The position numbers and the translations under genes were made by a program. Positions 1 through 6,151 of a DNA stretch of 6,538 nucleotides are shown in pieces. Below the pieces are notes generated by a model, which was not told where the DNA came from, did not search any database, and worked only from the letters and a program-made list of their open reading frames with translations. Location of the stretch: positions 1-6,538 of the forward strand of contig JAITON010000204.1 of assembly GCA_031289935.1 (NCBI GenBank), read 5' to 3'. How positions within the stretch are numbered: position 1 is the first letter of the stretch; every line of letters starts with the position of its first letter. This stretch comes from Treponema sp. GTDB lineage: Bacteria; Spirochaetota; Spirochaetia; Treponematales; Breznakiellaceae.

Positions 1-21
1 TTCCCGGTGTAGAATTATCCC

Positions 22-615
22 ATGGAACATATCCTGATCCGGAAAAAGGCTGCCGGCTTAAGCGGCGGCTTTCCGGCCCTGCTCCGGCGGACCCCGGTGA
101 TCCCTTCGGTAAAATCCCCGGAGGACCTGGAACGCTGCCTGTCCCTGGAGGGGGGCATTATCTTCTCCTTCCTGGGGGATATCCTTACCATTCCCGGCCT
201 TATTGCCCGGATCAAGGCGGCGGGAAAGCTCCCTATGGTCTACGTCGACCTTATCGAGGGCCTCTCGGGCCGGGATCCTGCGGTGGACTTCCTGGCGAAG
301 GCCGGGGCCGGCGGCATCCTCTCCATCAAGCCTAACCTGATCAAACGGGCCAAGGTTCTGGGGCTCCTGACCATCCAGCGCTTCTTCGTGCTGGACTCCA
401 TATCCCTGGTCAACATCGAAAAACAGCTTCCCCTGGAATATGCCGACGCCATTGAGGTCATCCCCGGAGTTATCCCTAAGACTATCCGCCGCCTGGCCGG
501 TATTGTGGGGAAGCCTATCATCGCCGGGGGCCTTGTGGCCGACCGGGAGGATGTAGAGGCCGCTCTGGCCGCCGGCGCCGTGTCCGTGTCCAGCTCCAAC
601 ATCGCCCTTGTATGA
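22..615 (+). CDS. glpP: Glycerol-3-phosphate-responsive antiterminator, GlpP family
   Basis: 197 aa, slightly longer than the usual ~185-190. GlpP proteins are cytoplasmic barrel-fold regulators that bind glycerol-3-phosphate and let RNA polymerase pass terminators in the leaders of glp mRNAs. Family blocks are visible in order: VIPSVK (26-31), FLGDI (50-54), VYVDLIEGL (73-81), GILSIKP (98-104), IQRFFVLDS (118-126), DAIEVIPGVIP (142-152), IIAGGLV (166-172), and AGAVSVSSSN (184-193), which resembles a phosphate-binding end of a barrel. The ATG at 22 is forced upstream by an in-frame TAG at 10-12. It has no Shine-Dalgarno sequence, and about 20 residues precede the usual family start, yet the next in-frame start candidate (GTG at 97) falls inside the first conserved block. 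The gene sits just upstream of an operon containing glpK, which supports the assignment. That it acts by antitermination here is family knowledge; its RNA target is not proven. Confidence 0.88.
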   Translation: MEHILIRKKAAGLSGGFPALLRRTPVIPSVKSPEDLERCLSLEGGIIFSFLGDILTIPGLIARIKAAGKLPMVYVDLIEGLSGRDPAVDFLAKAGAGGILSIKPNLIKRAKVLGLLTIQRFFVLDSISLVNIEKQLPLEYADAIEVIPGVIPKTIRRLAGIVGKPIIAGGLVADREDVEAALAAGAVSVSSSNIALV

Positions 616-639
616 TTCGTTGCGAAGGTATGTTGATTG

Positions 640-661
640 TTTTTGGATTAATTTCCACAAA
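640..661. promoter_or_regulatory. Imperfect palindrome, candidate operator upstream of the operon promoter
   Basis: Two 8-nt arms, TTTTTGGA (640-647) and TCCACAAA (654-661), pair at 7 of 8 positions (one T-C mismatch at 643/658) around a 6-nt TTAATT spacer. The centre lies about 50 bp before the predicted transcription start and 4 bp upstream of the -35 box. This stretch is AT-rich in an otherwise GC-rich window. The shape and position suit a dimeric transcription factor. The inverted repeat is seen directly; its role and the protein that binds it are inference. It could also act as a weak RNA hairpin in the glpP 3' end, but no U-tract follows it. Confidence 0.35.
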
Positions 662-665
662 AACC

Positions 666-694
666 TTGCTAATATCCTGGCTCTGGTATATAAT
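666..694 (+). promoter_or_regulatory. Sigma70-type promoter for the dehydrogenase-malic enzyme-glpK-hydrolase operon
   Basis: The -35 box TTGCTA (666-671, 4 of 6 matches to TTGACA) is separated by exactly 17 bp from a perfect -10 box TATAAT (689-694). Transcription should start near 701, giving a leader of about 53 nt before the ATG at 754. An overlapping alternative -10, TATATA at 687-692 preceded by TGG, gives almost the same start. This is the only good promoter I see between glpP and the end of the four-gene unit. Confidence 0.7.
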
Positions 695-713
695 CAACAA
701 AGATAGCTTAAAA

Positions 714-731
714 CGCCCCAATTTTGGGGCG
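714..731 (+). promoter_or_regulatory. GC-rich leader hairpin in the operon 5' UTR
   Basis: CGCCCCAA (714-721) and TTGGGGCG (724-731) are perfect inverse complements. A realistic RNA hairpin is six G-C pairs closing an AATTTT loop. It lies about 13 nt after the predicted transcription start and ends 11 nt before the Shine-Dalgarno sequence. On the + strand it is followed by GAATACC, not a U-run, so it is not a standard terminator. On the - strand the same hairpin is followed by TTTT, but no minus-strand gene is evident. Because glpP lies just upstream, it is a candidate GlpP RNA site, or simply a stabilising 5' hairpin; both are inference. Confidence 0.55.
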
Positions 732-742
732 AATACCAATGC

Positions 743-747
743 GGAGG
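743..747 (+). promoter_or_regulatory. Ribosome binding site that fixes the start of the dehydrogenase gene
   Basis: GGAGG lies 6 nt before the ATG at 754. It rules out the in-frame TTG at 724 and ATG at 739, which would put the start inside the leader hairpin or overlap this site. Confidence 0.75.
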
Positions 748-753
748 CGGAAC

Positions 754-1860
754 ATGGCTCAGATGGTGTATGAGAGTTTTGACAAGATGGAGGCCTTTAT
801 GAAGGAGGTTTTCATGAAGCTGGGAGTGCCCGAGGCGGACGCGGCGGTCTGCGCGGAGGTGCTCATCGAATCGGATAAGCGGGGCATTGATTCCCACGGC
901 GTGGGCCGGTTTAAGCCCATTTACATCGACCGGATCAAGGCCGGGATCCAGAACCCGGTAACGAAATTCGAGCTGATACGGGAGGGGCCCACCACGGCGG
1001 TGGTGGACGGCCACGACGGTATGGGCCAGGTTATCGGCAAAAAGGCTATGCAGATGGCCATCGACAAGGCCAAAAAGTACGGTATGGGTATGGTGGCGGT
1101 GCGGAACTCCACCCACTACGGCATTGCGGGCTTTTACGTTACCATGGCTACCCAGGCGGGGCTCATCGGCATCACGGGCACCAACGCCCGGCCTTCGATT
1201 GCCCCTACCTTCGGGGTGGAGAATATGCTGGGTACCAACCCCCTTACCGTGGGCATTCCCACGGATGAGGACTTCCCCTTTTGCCTGGATTGCGCCACCT
1301 CGGTGTCCCAGCGGGGCAAGATAGAGCACTACGAGCGGATCGGCAAGACTATGCCCCCCGGCTGGGTTATCGACCGGGAAGGCCATACCGAGACCGACCC
1401 TTCGGCGGCCCTGGCGGGCCTGACCAAGGGGACTGCGGCCCTGGCGCCCCTGGGGGGTATTGGCGAAGAGACTGCGGGCTACAAGGGCTACGGCTACGCT
1501 ACGGTGGTGGAGATCCTCTCGGCGGCATTGCAGCAGGGGAACTTCCTCAAGGCCCTGAACGGTATTGACGCGGCGGGCAAGAAGACGCCCTATCACCTGG
1601 GCCACTTCTTCATGGCTATTGACGTGGGGGCCTTTGTGGAACCGGACAAGTTCAAGAAGACCTCAGGGGATATCCTGCGGGAACTGCGGGCCTCGGTCAA
1701 GGCGCCGGGCCAGGAGCGGATCTACACGGCTGGCGAGAAGGAATACCTGGCCTGGCTTTCCCGCAAGGACAAGGGCGTACCCCTGAACGAGAGCCTCCAG
1801 AAGACTCTCAAGGCCCTACAGGCGGAATATCAGCTTGACCGCTACGAATTCAACTTTTAA
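754..1860 (+). CDS. Ldh2-family malate/L-lactate dehydrogenase (2-hydroxyacid:NAD(P) oxidoreductase)
   Basis: 368 aa, normal length for the family (Pfam Ldh_2, unrelated to the Rossmann-type lactate and malate dehydrogenases). Members oxidise L-malate, L-lactate, sulfolactate, ureidoglycolate or reduce diketogulonate with NAD(P), as soluble dimers. Visible hallmarks are RGIDSHGVGR (43-52) with the catalytic His48, NSTHYGIAGFY (118-128), LGTNPL (159-164), the DCATS block (179-183) followed by RGKI, PPGWVIDREG, then GYKGYGYATVVEIL and, near the C-terminus, GHFFMAIDVGAF. The start was chosen from the GGAGG at 743-747. It is the first gene after the promoter at 666-694 and ends 9 nt before a malic enzyme gene, which makes malate a plausible substrate. 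The exact substrate cannot be read from sequence. No signal peptide or membrane segment is seen, so it is cytoplasmic. Confidence 0.92.
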   Translation: MAQMVYESFDKMEAFMKEVFMKLGVPEADAAVCAEVLIESDKRGIDSHGVGRFKPIYIDRIKAGIQNPVTKFELIREGPTTAVVDGHDGMGQVIGKKAMQMAIDKAKKYGMGMVAVRNSTHYGIAGFYVTMATQAGLIGITGTNARPSIAPTFGVENMLGTNPLTVGIPTDEDFPFCLDCATSVSQRGKIEHYERIGKTMPPGWVIDREGHTETDPSAALAGLTKGTAALAPLGGIGEETAGYKGYGYATVVEILSAALQQGNFLKALNGIDAAGKKTPYHLGHFFMAIDVGAFVEPDKFKKTSGDILRELRASVKAPGQERIYTAGEKEYLAWLSRKDKGVPLNESLQKTLKALQAEYQLDRYEFNF

Positions 1861-1869
1861 GGAAGGATA

Positions 1870-3327
1870 ATGATGAAGATTGATCTGAGCCTCAAGGACC
1901 TGGACGCCCTCTTCCCCGCCGATTTTAGCGAGGACCAGAAGGCCCGGGCCAAAACTCTGTTTCTCAAGAACCTGTCGTTTACGGCCCACGAGTTCTACGG
2001 CGGCAAGATGCAGACCGTGCCCAAGAGCGGGGTCTACGGTTTTAACTGGTTCAATGTCTGGTACACTCCCGGCGTGTCCAAGGTATCCACCACGATTCGG
2101 GACGATAACGACGCGTCCTTTGCCCTGTCCAACCGGGGGAATCTGGTGGCGGTGGTCTCCGACTCTACAAGGGTTCTGGGGGACGGCGACTGCACGGCTC
2201 CCGGCGGTCTGGGGGTCATGGAAGGCAAGGCCATGCTCATGAAGTACCTGGGGGGCGTGGACGCTACGGCTCTCTGTATTGATTCCCGGGGCCCCGACGG
2301 TAAGCACGACCCGGAGAAGATCATCGAGTTTGTCAAAATGCTTGCCCCCTCCTTTGGGGCCGTGAACCTGGAGGATATCAGCCAGCCCAACTGTTTCCGG
2401 GTGCTGGACGAGCTTCGGGAGGCATGCGATATCCCGGTCTGGCACGATGATGCCCAGGGTACGGCCTGCATCACGCTGGCGGGGCTCCTCAACGCCGTTA
2501 AGCTGGCGGGGAAGAAACTGAGCGAGGTAAAGGTCGTGCTCCTGGGGGCCGGGGCCTCCAACACCACGATTGCCCGGCTGATTCTGGCCGACGGTGGCGA
2601 CCCGGCGAAGATGGCGGTCTTCGATTCCAAGGGGGGGCTCCACCTGGGCCGGGAGGACATTAAGGGGGATAAACGGAACTACCGCAAGTGGGAGCTCTGC
2701 GAAAAGACGAATCCCCAGCGGGTTTCTTCTATAGAAGAGGCCATGAAAGGGGCGGATGTGCTCATCGCCCTGTCAACGCCGGGGCCCGATACGGTAAAGC
2801 GGGAGTGGGTCCGGTCCATGGCGGCCAAGGGCATTGTTTTTGTCTGCGCCAACCCCGTGCCGGAGATCTGGCCCTATGCGGCCAAAGAAGAGGGGGCCTT
2901 TATCGTGGCCACGGGCCGGGGGGACTTCCCCAACCAGGTGAACAACTCGGTCTGCTTCCCCGGTATCCTCAAGGGGGCGCTCCTGGTACGGGCCCGGAAG
3001 ATTACCGACGGCATGGCCATCCGTTGCGCCCACTCCATTGCGGAGTTTTCCGAGAAGCGGGGCATCAGTCCGGACAATATTGTGGCTACCATGGAAGAGA
3101 CCGAGGTCTTTGCCCGGGAAGCCGCCGACGTGGCCCAGGAGGCCATCAAGGAGGGCGTGGCCAGGATCAAGCTTTCCTGGGACGAGGTCTACAACAAGGC
3201 CAAGGTGGATATCGCTGCGGCCCGGAGCCTGGTAGAGGACATGAAGAAGCTGGGCCACATCCAGGAGCCCCCCGAGGCGTTACTCGAGGAGGCTCTTGCA
3301 AACGCGGTAGCGGAAGTGCGAAAATAA
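1870..3327 (+). CDS. NAD(P)-dependent malic enzyme (malate dehydrogenase, decarboxylating)
   Basis: 485 aa (484 if the second ATG at 1873 is used). It converts L-malate to pyruvate and CO2 while reducing NAD(P), or runs in reverse. The N-terminal malic domain shows VWYTPGVS with the likely catalytic Tyr65, VMEGKA with Lys120, and metal ligands Glu168-Asp169 (NLEDIS) and Asp193-Asp194 (WHDDAQGTA). The NAD-binding domain starts with GAGASN (226-231), has FDSKGG after its second strand, and contains CANPVPEIWP and ATGRGDFPNQVNNS. Cofactor preference is not decided by what I can see. The loop GDGDCTAPGGLG departs from the GDIGPLAG type in textbook bacterial enzymes. There is no fused phosphotransacetylase domain, unlike MaeB. 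AAGGAAGG (1859-1866) overlaps the previous stop codon and serves either tandem ATG. It is the second gene of the operon, followed 16 nt later by glpK. Confidence 0.94.
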   Translation: MMKIDLSLKDLDALFPADFSEDQKARAKTLFLKNLSFTAHEFYGGKMQTVPKSGVYGFNWFNVWYTPGVSKVSTTIRDDNDASFALSNRGNLVAVVSDSTRVLGDGDCTAPGGLGVMEGKAMLMKYLGGVDATALCIDSRGPDGKHDPEKIIEFVKMLAPSFGAVNLEDISQPNCFRVLDELREACDIPVWHDDAQGTACITLAGLLNAVKLAGKKLSEVKVVLLGAGASNTTIARLILADGGDPAKMAVFDSKGGLHLGREDIKGDKRNYRKWELCEKTNPQRVSSIEEAMKGADVLIALSTPGPDTVKREWVRSMAAKGIVFVCANPVPEIWPYAAKEEGAFIVATGRGDFPNQVNNSVCFPGILKGALLVRARKITDGMAIRCAHSIAEFSEKRGISPDNIVATMEETEVFAREAADVAQEAIKEGVARIKLSWDEVYNKAKVDIAAARSLVEDMKKLGHIQEPPEALLEEALANAVAEVRK

Positions 3328-3343
3328 CAGCAGGGGGTAAATC

Positions 3344-4828
3344 ATGGCAAAGTATATACTGGCTCTGGACCAGGGGACCACCAGTTCACGGGCGATTCTT
3401 TTTGACCGGGAGCAACAGATTATCGGGGTAACCCAGCGGGAGTTTTCCCAGATTTACCCCCAGGCTGGCTGGGTGGAGCACGATCCCATGGAGATCTACT
3501 CCTCCCAGTACGCGGTAATGATGGAACTTATTACCGGCCGGGGGATTGAGCCTGGGGAAATTGCCGCCATCGGCATTACCAACCAGCGGGAGACCACAGT
3601 TCTCTGGGACCGCTACACGGGGAAGCCTGTCTACAACGCTATCGTGTGGCAGTGCCGCCGTACTGCGGATATCGTGGACGCTTTAGTGAAGGCGGGCCAG
3701 GGCGAGTATATCCGCAAGGCTACGGGGCTGGTGCCGGACGCCTACTTCTCGGGGACCAAGATCAAGTGGATACTGGACCACGTGGAAGGCGTCCGGGAGC
3801 GGGCCCAAAAGGGGGATATCCTCTTCGGCACCGTGGATACCTGGCTCATCTGGAAGCTTACCAACGGGGCGGTCCATGTAACGGATTACACCAACGCGAG
3901 CCGCACCATGCTCTACAACATCCACGAGCTTGACTGGGACGATACCCTCCTGAAACTGCTGGACATCCCCCGGTCCATGCTGCCGGATGTGCGGCCCTCC
4001 AGTGAAGTCTACGGTTCGGCCAATATCCAGGGCGTGGACATCCCCATTGCCGGCTGCGCAGGGGACCAGCAGGCGGCCCTCTTCGGCCAGTGCTGCTTTG
4101 AGCGGGGCCAGGCCAAAAATACTTACGGCACAGGCTGCTTCCTTCTCTTGAACACCGGGACCGAACCCCTGGAAAGTAAAAACGGCCTGGTGACCACCAT
4201 TGCGGCGAGCCGGTCCGGGGAGATCCGCTACGCCCTGGAGGGGAGCGTCTTTGTAGGCGGCGCGGTGATCCAGTGGCTGCGGGACGAACTGCGGTTCATC
4301 ACCGAGAGCGCCGATTCTGAGTACTATGCGTCACGGGTGCCCGACACGGGCGGGGTCTACCTGGTGCCGGCCTTTACGGGCCTGGGGGCGCCTTACTGGG
4401 ACCAGTACGCGAGGGGGGCCATCGTGGGCATCACCCGTGGTACCAAGCGGGGGCATATGATCCGGGCGGCTGAGGAGTCCATCGCCTACCAGAGCCTGGA
4501 CCTGATCCGGGCCATGGAAAAGGACATTGGCGAGAGCCTGACGGAGCTCCGGGTGGACGGCGGGGCCAGCAGGGATGTCTTCCTCATGCAATTTCAGGCG
4601 GACATCATGGGGGGGCAAATCCGGCGGCCGGTGATTCGGGAGACCACGGCCCTGGGAGCCTCCTATTTGGCGGGCCTGGCGGTGGGTTTCTGGGAAAGCC
4701 CTGCGGCGTTGCAGCGGATGTGGAAGTGCGACCGGAGCTTTACGGCGGAAATGCCCCTGGAGCAGCGGGACAAGCTGCTGGCCGGCTGGCACAAAGCCGT
4801 GAGCCGGAGCCGTGATTGGGCGGAGTAG
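3344..4828 (+). CDS. glpK: Glycerol kinase
   Basis: 494 aa, the usual length. It phosphorylates glycerol with ATP to sn-glycerol-3-phosphate in the cytoplasm, trapping it and producing the GlpP ligand. As an FGGY kinase it shows LDQGTTSSR (8-16), GWVEHDP (42-48), NQRETT with Arg82-Glu83 for glycerol, NAIVWQCRR (98-106) with Trp102, YFSGTK with Tyr134, VDTWLIWKL (164-172), catalytic Asp241 in AGDQQAALFG, NTYGTGCF, the second FGGY signature around 358-384, and RVDGGAS near 403-409. The region 223-237 (VYGSANIQGVDIPIAG) lacks both the GGKGGTR fructose-1,6-bisphosphate loop of E. coli GlpK and the histidine phosphorylated by HPr in Firmicute GlpK. AGGGGG (3332-3337) lies 6 nt before the ATG. It is third in the operon, 16 nt after the malic enzyme gene and 13 nt before the hydrolase gene. 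No glycerol facilitator gene is nearby. Confidence 0.97.
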   Translation: MAKYILALDQGTTSSRAILFDREQQIIGVTQREFSQIYPQAGWVEHDPMEIYSSQYAVMMELITGRGIEPGEIAAIGITNQRETTVLWDRYTGKPVYNAIVWQCRRTADIVDALVKAGQGEYIRKATGLVPDAYFSGTKIKWILDHVEGVRERAQKGDILFGTVDTWLIWKLTNGAVHVTDYTNASRTMLYNIHELDWDDTLLKLLDIPRSMLPDVRPSSEVYGSANIQGVDIPIAGCAGDQQAALFGQCCFERGQAKNTYGTGCFLLLNTGTEPLESKNGLVTTIAASRSGEIRYALEGSVFVGGAVIQWLRDELRFITESADSEYYASRVPDTGGVYLVPAFTGLGAPYWDQYARGAIVGITRGTKRGHMIRAAEESIAYQSLDLIRAMEKDIGESLTELRVDGGASRDVFLMQFQADIMGGQIRRPVIRETTALGASYLAGLAVGFWESPAALQRMWKCDRSFTAEMPLEQRDKLLAGWHKAVSRSRDWAE

Positions 4829-4841
4829 GAAAGGAAAAGTC

Positions 4842-6056
4842 ATGGGAATTGATGCGGGCGGGTTCAGCGGGAAACGGCTCCAGAATGTGGACGCCTATTT
4901 ACAGCGGATCGTAGATGCCGGGGAAGTGGCCGGTGCAGGCGCCTCGCTCTTCCGCCACGGGCTGGAGGCCTATTGCAGGAGCTTCGGCATGAGGGACCGG
5001 GAGCGGGGGCTTCCTATGGAAAACGATACCATCTACCGGATCTATTCCATGAGCAAGACCTTCACTATTGTGACGGCGATGAGCCTCTACGAAAAGGGGC
5101 TCTTCAAGCTCCACGACCCCATTGCGGAATTCCTGCCGGCTTTTAAGGATATGCAGGTGGCGGTCCATGACGAGCGGGGTTTTAGGCAGATCGTACCGGC
5201 CAAGGGGCCCATCACCTTTGAGCAGCTCTTTACGATGACCTCCGGTATCCCCTACCCGGGTGATGACAGCTTCTCCGGCAAATTCTTCAAGGACCTGCAA
5301 TCCCAGGCCTCCCCCGAGGCGGCTAAAACAAAGGGCTTCAGCACGGCAGTTGCTGCGGATACCGCAGCCAAGGTACCCCTGAGCTTCCATCCCGGCGAAT
5401 GTTGGATGTATGGCTTTTCCCATGATGTACTGGGCCGGCTCATCGAGGTGCTTTCCGGCAAGCGTCTGGGGGAATACATGGCGGAAGTTATCTTCGAGCC
5501 CCTGGGGTTGGCCGACACGGGCTTCTATGTGCCCGCAGTAAAGCGGGGCCGCCTTGCCAAGGCCTACGAGCCAACGGCTATAGGCGGTCCTTTGGGTTTG
5601 CGCGAGAAGAAGGACCTGGGGGATGTGCCATCTGCCCCTCCGCTCTTTGAGAGCGGAGGAGGCGGTCTCATGTCTACCTTGGGCGACCTGGGCCGTTTCG
5701 GCCGGATGCTCCTGGGCGAAGGCCGGCTGGAGGGGGAACGGGTTCTTTCCCGAAAGACGGTGGAACTGATCCGGGAGAACCACATTCTGGGACGGCAGAA
5801 CCTGCCCCGCTTCGGCTTTGCCCACATGGCGGGCTACGGCTACGGTCTGGGGGTCAGGACCATGCAGGATACGGCCCTGGCGGGCCTCAACGGCAGCCCC
5901 GGCGAGTGGGCCTGGGACGGCATGCTGGGAACCTGGTACTGCGTCGACCCTGCGGAGGATATGGTTGCGGTCTTTATGATCCAGCGCTACCCCGGGGCCA
6001 ACGAAAATCTGCCCAAACGTTTCATGCAGGCGGTCTACGGCGCTATTGACGACTAA
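4842..6056 (+). CDS. Beta-lactamase-fold serine hydrolase (class C / EstB-type esterase family)
   Basis: 404 aa, typical of the Pfam Beta-lactamase (class C) group, whose members include esterases, transesterases, D-amino peptidases and true AmpC enzymes. The nucleophile motif SMSK gives Ser69 and Lys72. The second motif is MYGFSHDVLG with Tyr190, in the arrangement of EstB-like esterases rather than the YAN of AmpC. ESGGGGLMST near 270-279 and AWDGMLGTW (357-365) followed by VDPAEDMVAVFM complete the C-terminal part and replace the KTG box. There is no signal peptide, so it is probably cytoplasmic and unlikely to be a resistance enzyme. The start at 4842 follows AAGGA (4831-4835); a GTG at 4812 would overlap glpK and lacks a site. 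As last gene of a glycerol operon it may hydrolyse an acyl ester such as a glyceride; that is inference from context only. Confidence 0.9.
   Translation: MGIDAGGFSGKRLQNVDAYLQRIVDAGEVAGAGASLFRHGLEAYCRSFGMRDRERGLPMENDTIYRIYSMSKTFTIVTAMSLYEKGLFKLHDPIAEFLPAFKDMQVAVHDERGFRQIVPAKGPITFEQLFTMTSGIPYPGDDSFSGKFFKDLQSQASPEAAKTKGFSTAVAADTAAKVPLSFHPGECWMYGFSHDVLGRLIEVLSGKRLGEYMAEVIFEPLGLADTGFYVPAVKRGRLAKAYEPTAIGGPLGLREKKDLGDVPSAPPLFESGGGGLMSTLGDLGRFGRMLLGEGRLEGERVLSRKTVELIRENHILGRQNLPRFGFAHMAGYGYGLGVRTMQDTALAGLNGSPGEWAWDGMLGTWYCVDPAEDMVAVFMIQRYPGANENLPKRFMQAVYGAIDD
5637..5659 (+). other. Strong hairpin inside the hydrolase gene, covering part of an internal Shine-Dalgarno-like site
   Basis: CCTCCGCTCT (5637-5646) and AGAGCGGAGG (5650-5659) are perfect 10-bp inverse complements around a TTG loop. 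The right arm runs into AGGAGG (5657-5662), which stands 7 nt before an in-frame ATG at 5670 (Met277 of the hydrolase). The repeat is real; the codons for the conserved PLFESGGGG stretch may be enough to explain it, so function is doubtful. Confidence 0.4.
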
Positions 6057-6115
6057 GGGTTTTACCGGGCCGGAAGGGGTTCTCGACCGGCGTCGTCGGA
6101 AAAAGATGTAAATTG

Positions 6116-6138
6116 GTCAACTTCCCAGTTGACTTTTT
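6116..6138 (+). terminator. Intrinsic (Rho-independent) terminator of the glpK operon
   Basis: GTCAACT (6116-6122) pairs perfectly with AGTTGAC (6127-6133) across a TCCC loop and is followed directly by five T (6134-6138). It lies 60 nt after the hydrolase stop codon. Its U-tract ends 2 nt before the Shine-Dalgarno sequence of the next gene. The stem is short with only three G-C pairs, so termination may be partial and read-through into the next gene possible. Confidence 0.75.
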
Positions 6139-6151
6139 ATAGGAGAGAAGC

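Noticed and set aside
616..626. Short inverted repeat TTCG-TTG-CGAA right after the glpP stop codon
   Set aside because: Only 4-bp arms; too short to call an operator or hairpin.
622..669. Pairing of GCGAAGGT (622-629) with ACCTTGC (663-669) as a terminator for glpP
   Set aside because: It has a bulge, a 33-nt loop, no following U-run and overlaps the -35 box. Read-through from glpP into the operon cannot be excluded, but this is not a convincing terminator.
989..1006. Inverted repeat CCACCAC / GTGGTGG inside the dehydrogenase gene
   Set aside because: It is explained by consecutive Thr, Ala and Val codons (ACC ACG GCG GTG GTG) in GC-rich coding sequence; no regulatory context.
694..1605. 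Long open frame on the minus strand opposite the dehydrogenase gene
   Set aside because: Shadow of the GC-rich coding frame; the product has no recognisable domain and no ribosome binding site. Similar antisense frames at 1816-2643 and 4899-5825 were rejected for the same reason.
4842..6056. Antibiotic-resistance beta-lactamase
   Set aside because: No signal peptide, no YAN or KTG motif, and an esterase-type arrangement; family similarity alone does not support resistance.
6107..6141. Possible promoter for the gene at 6152 (TAAATT or TATAGG as -10, TTGGTC or TTGACT as -35)
   Set aside because: No pair has both acceptable boxes and a 16-18 bp spacer giving a sensible start; the near-consensus TTGACT is part of the terminator stem.
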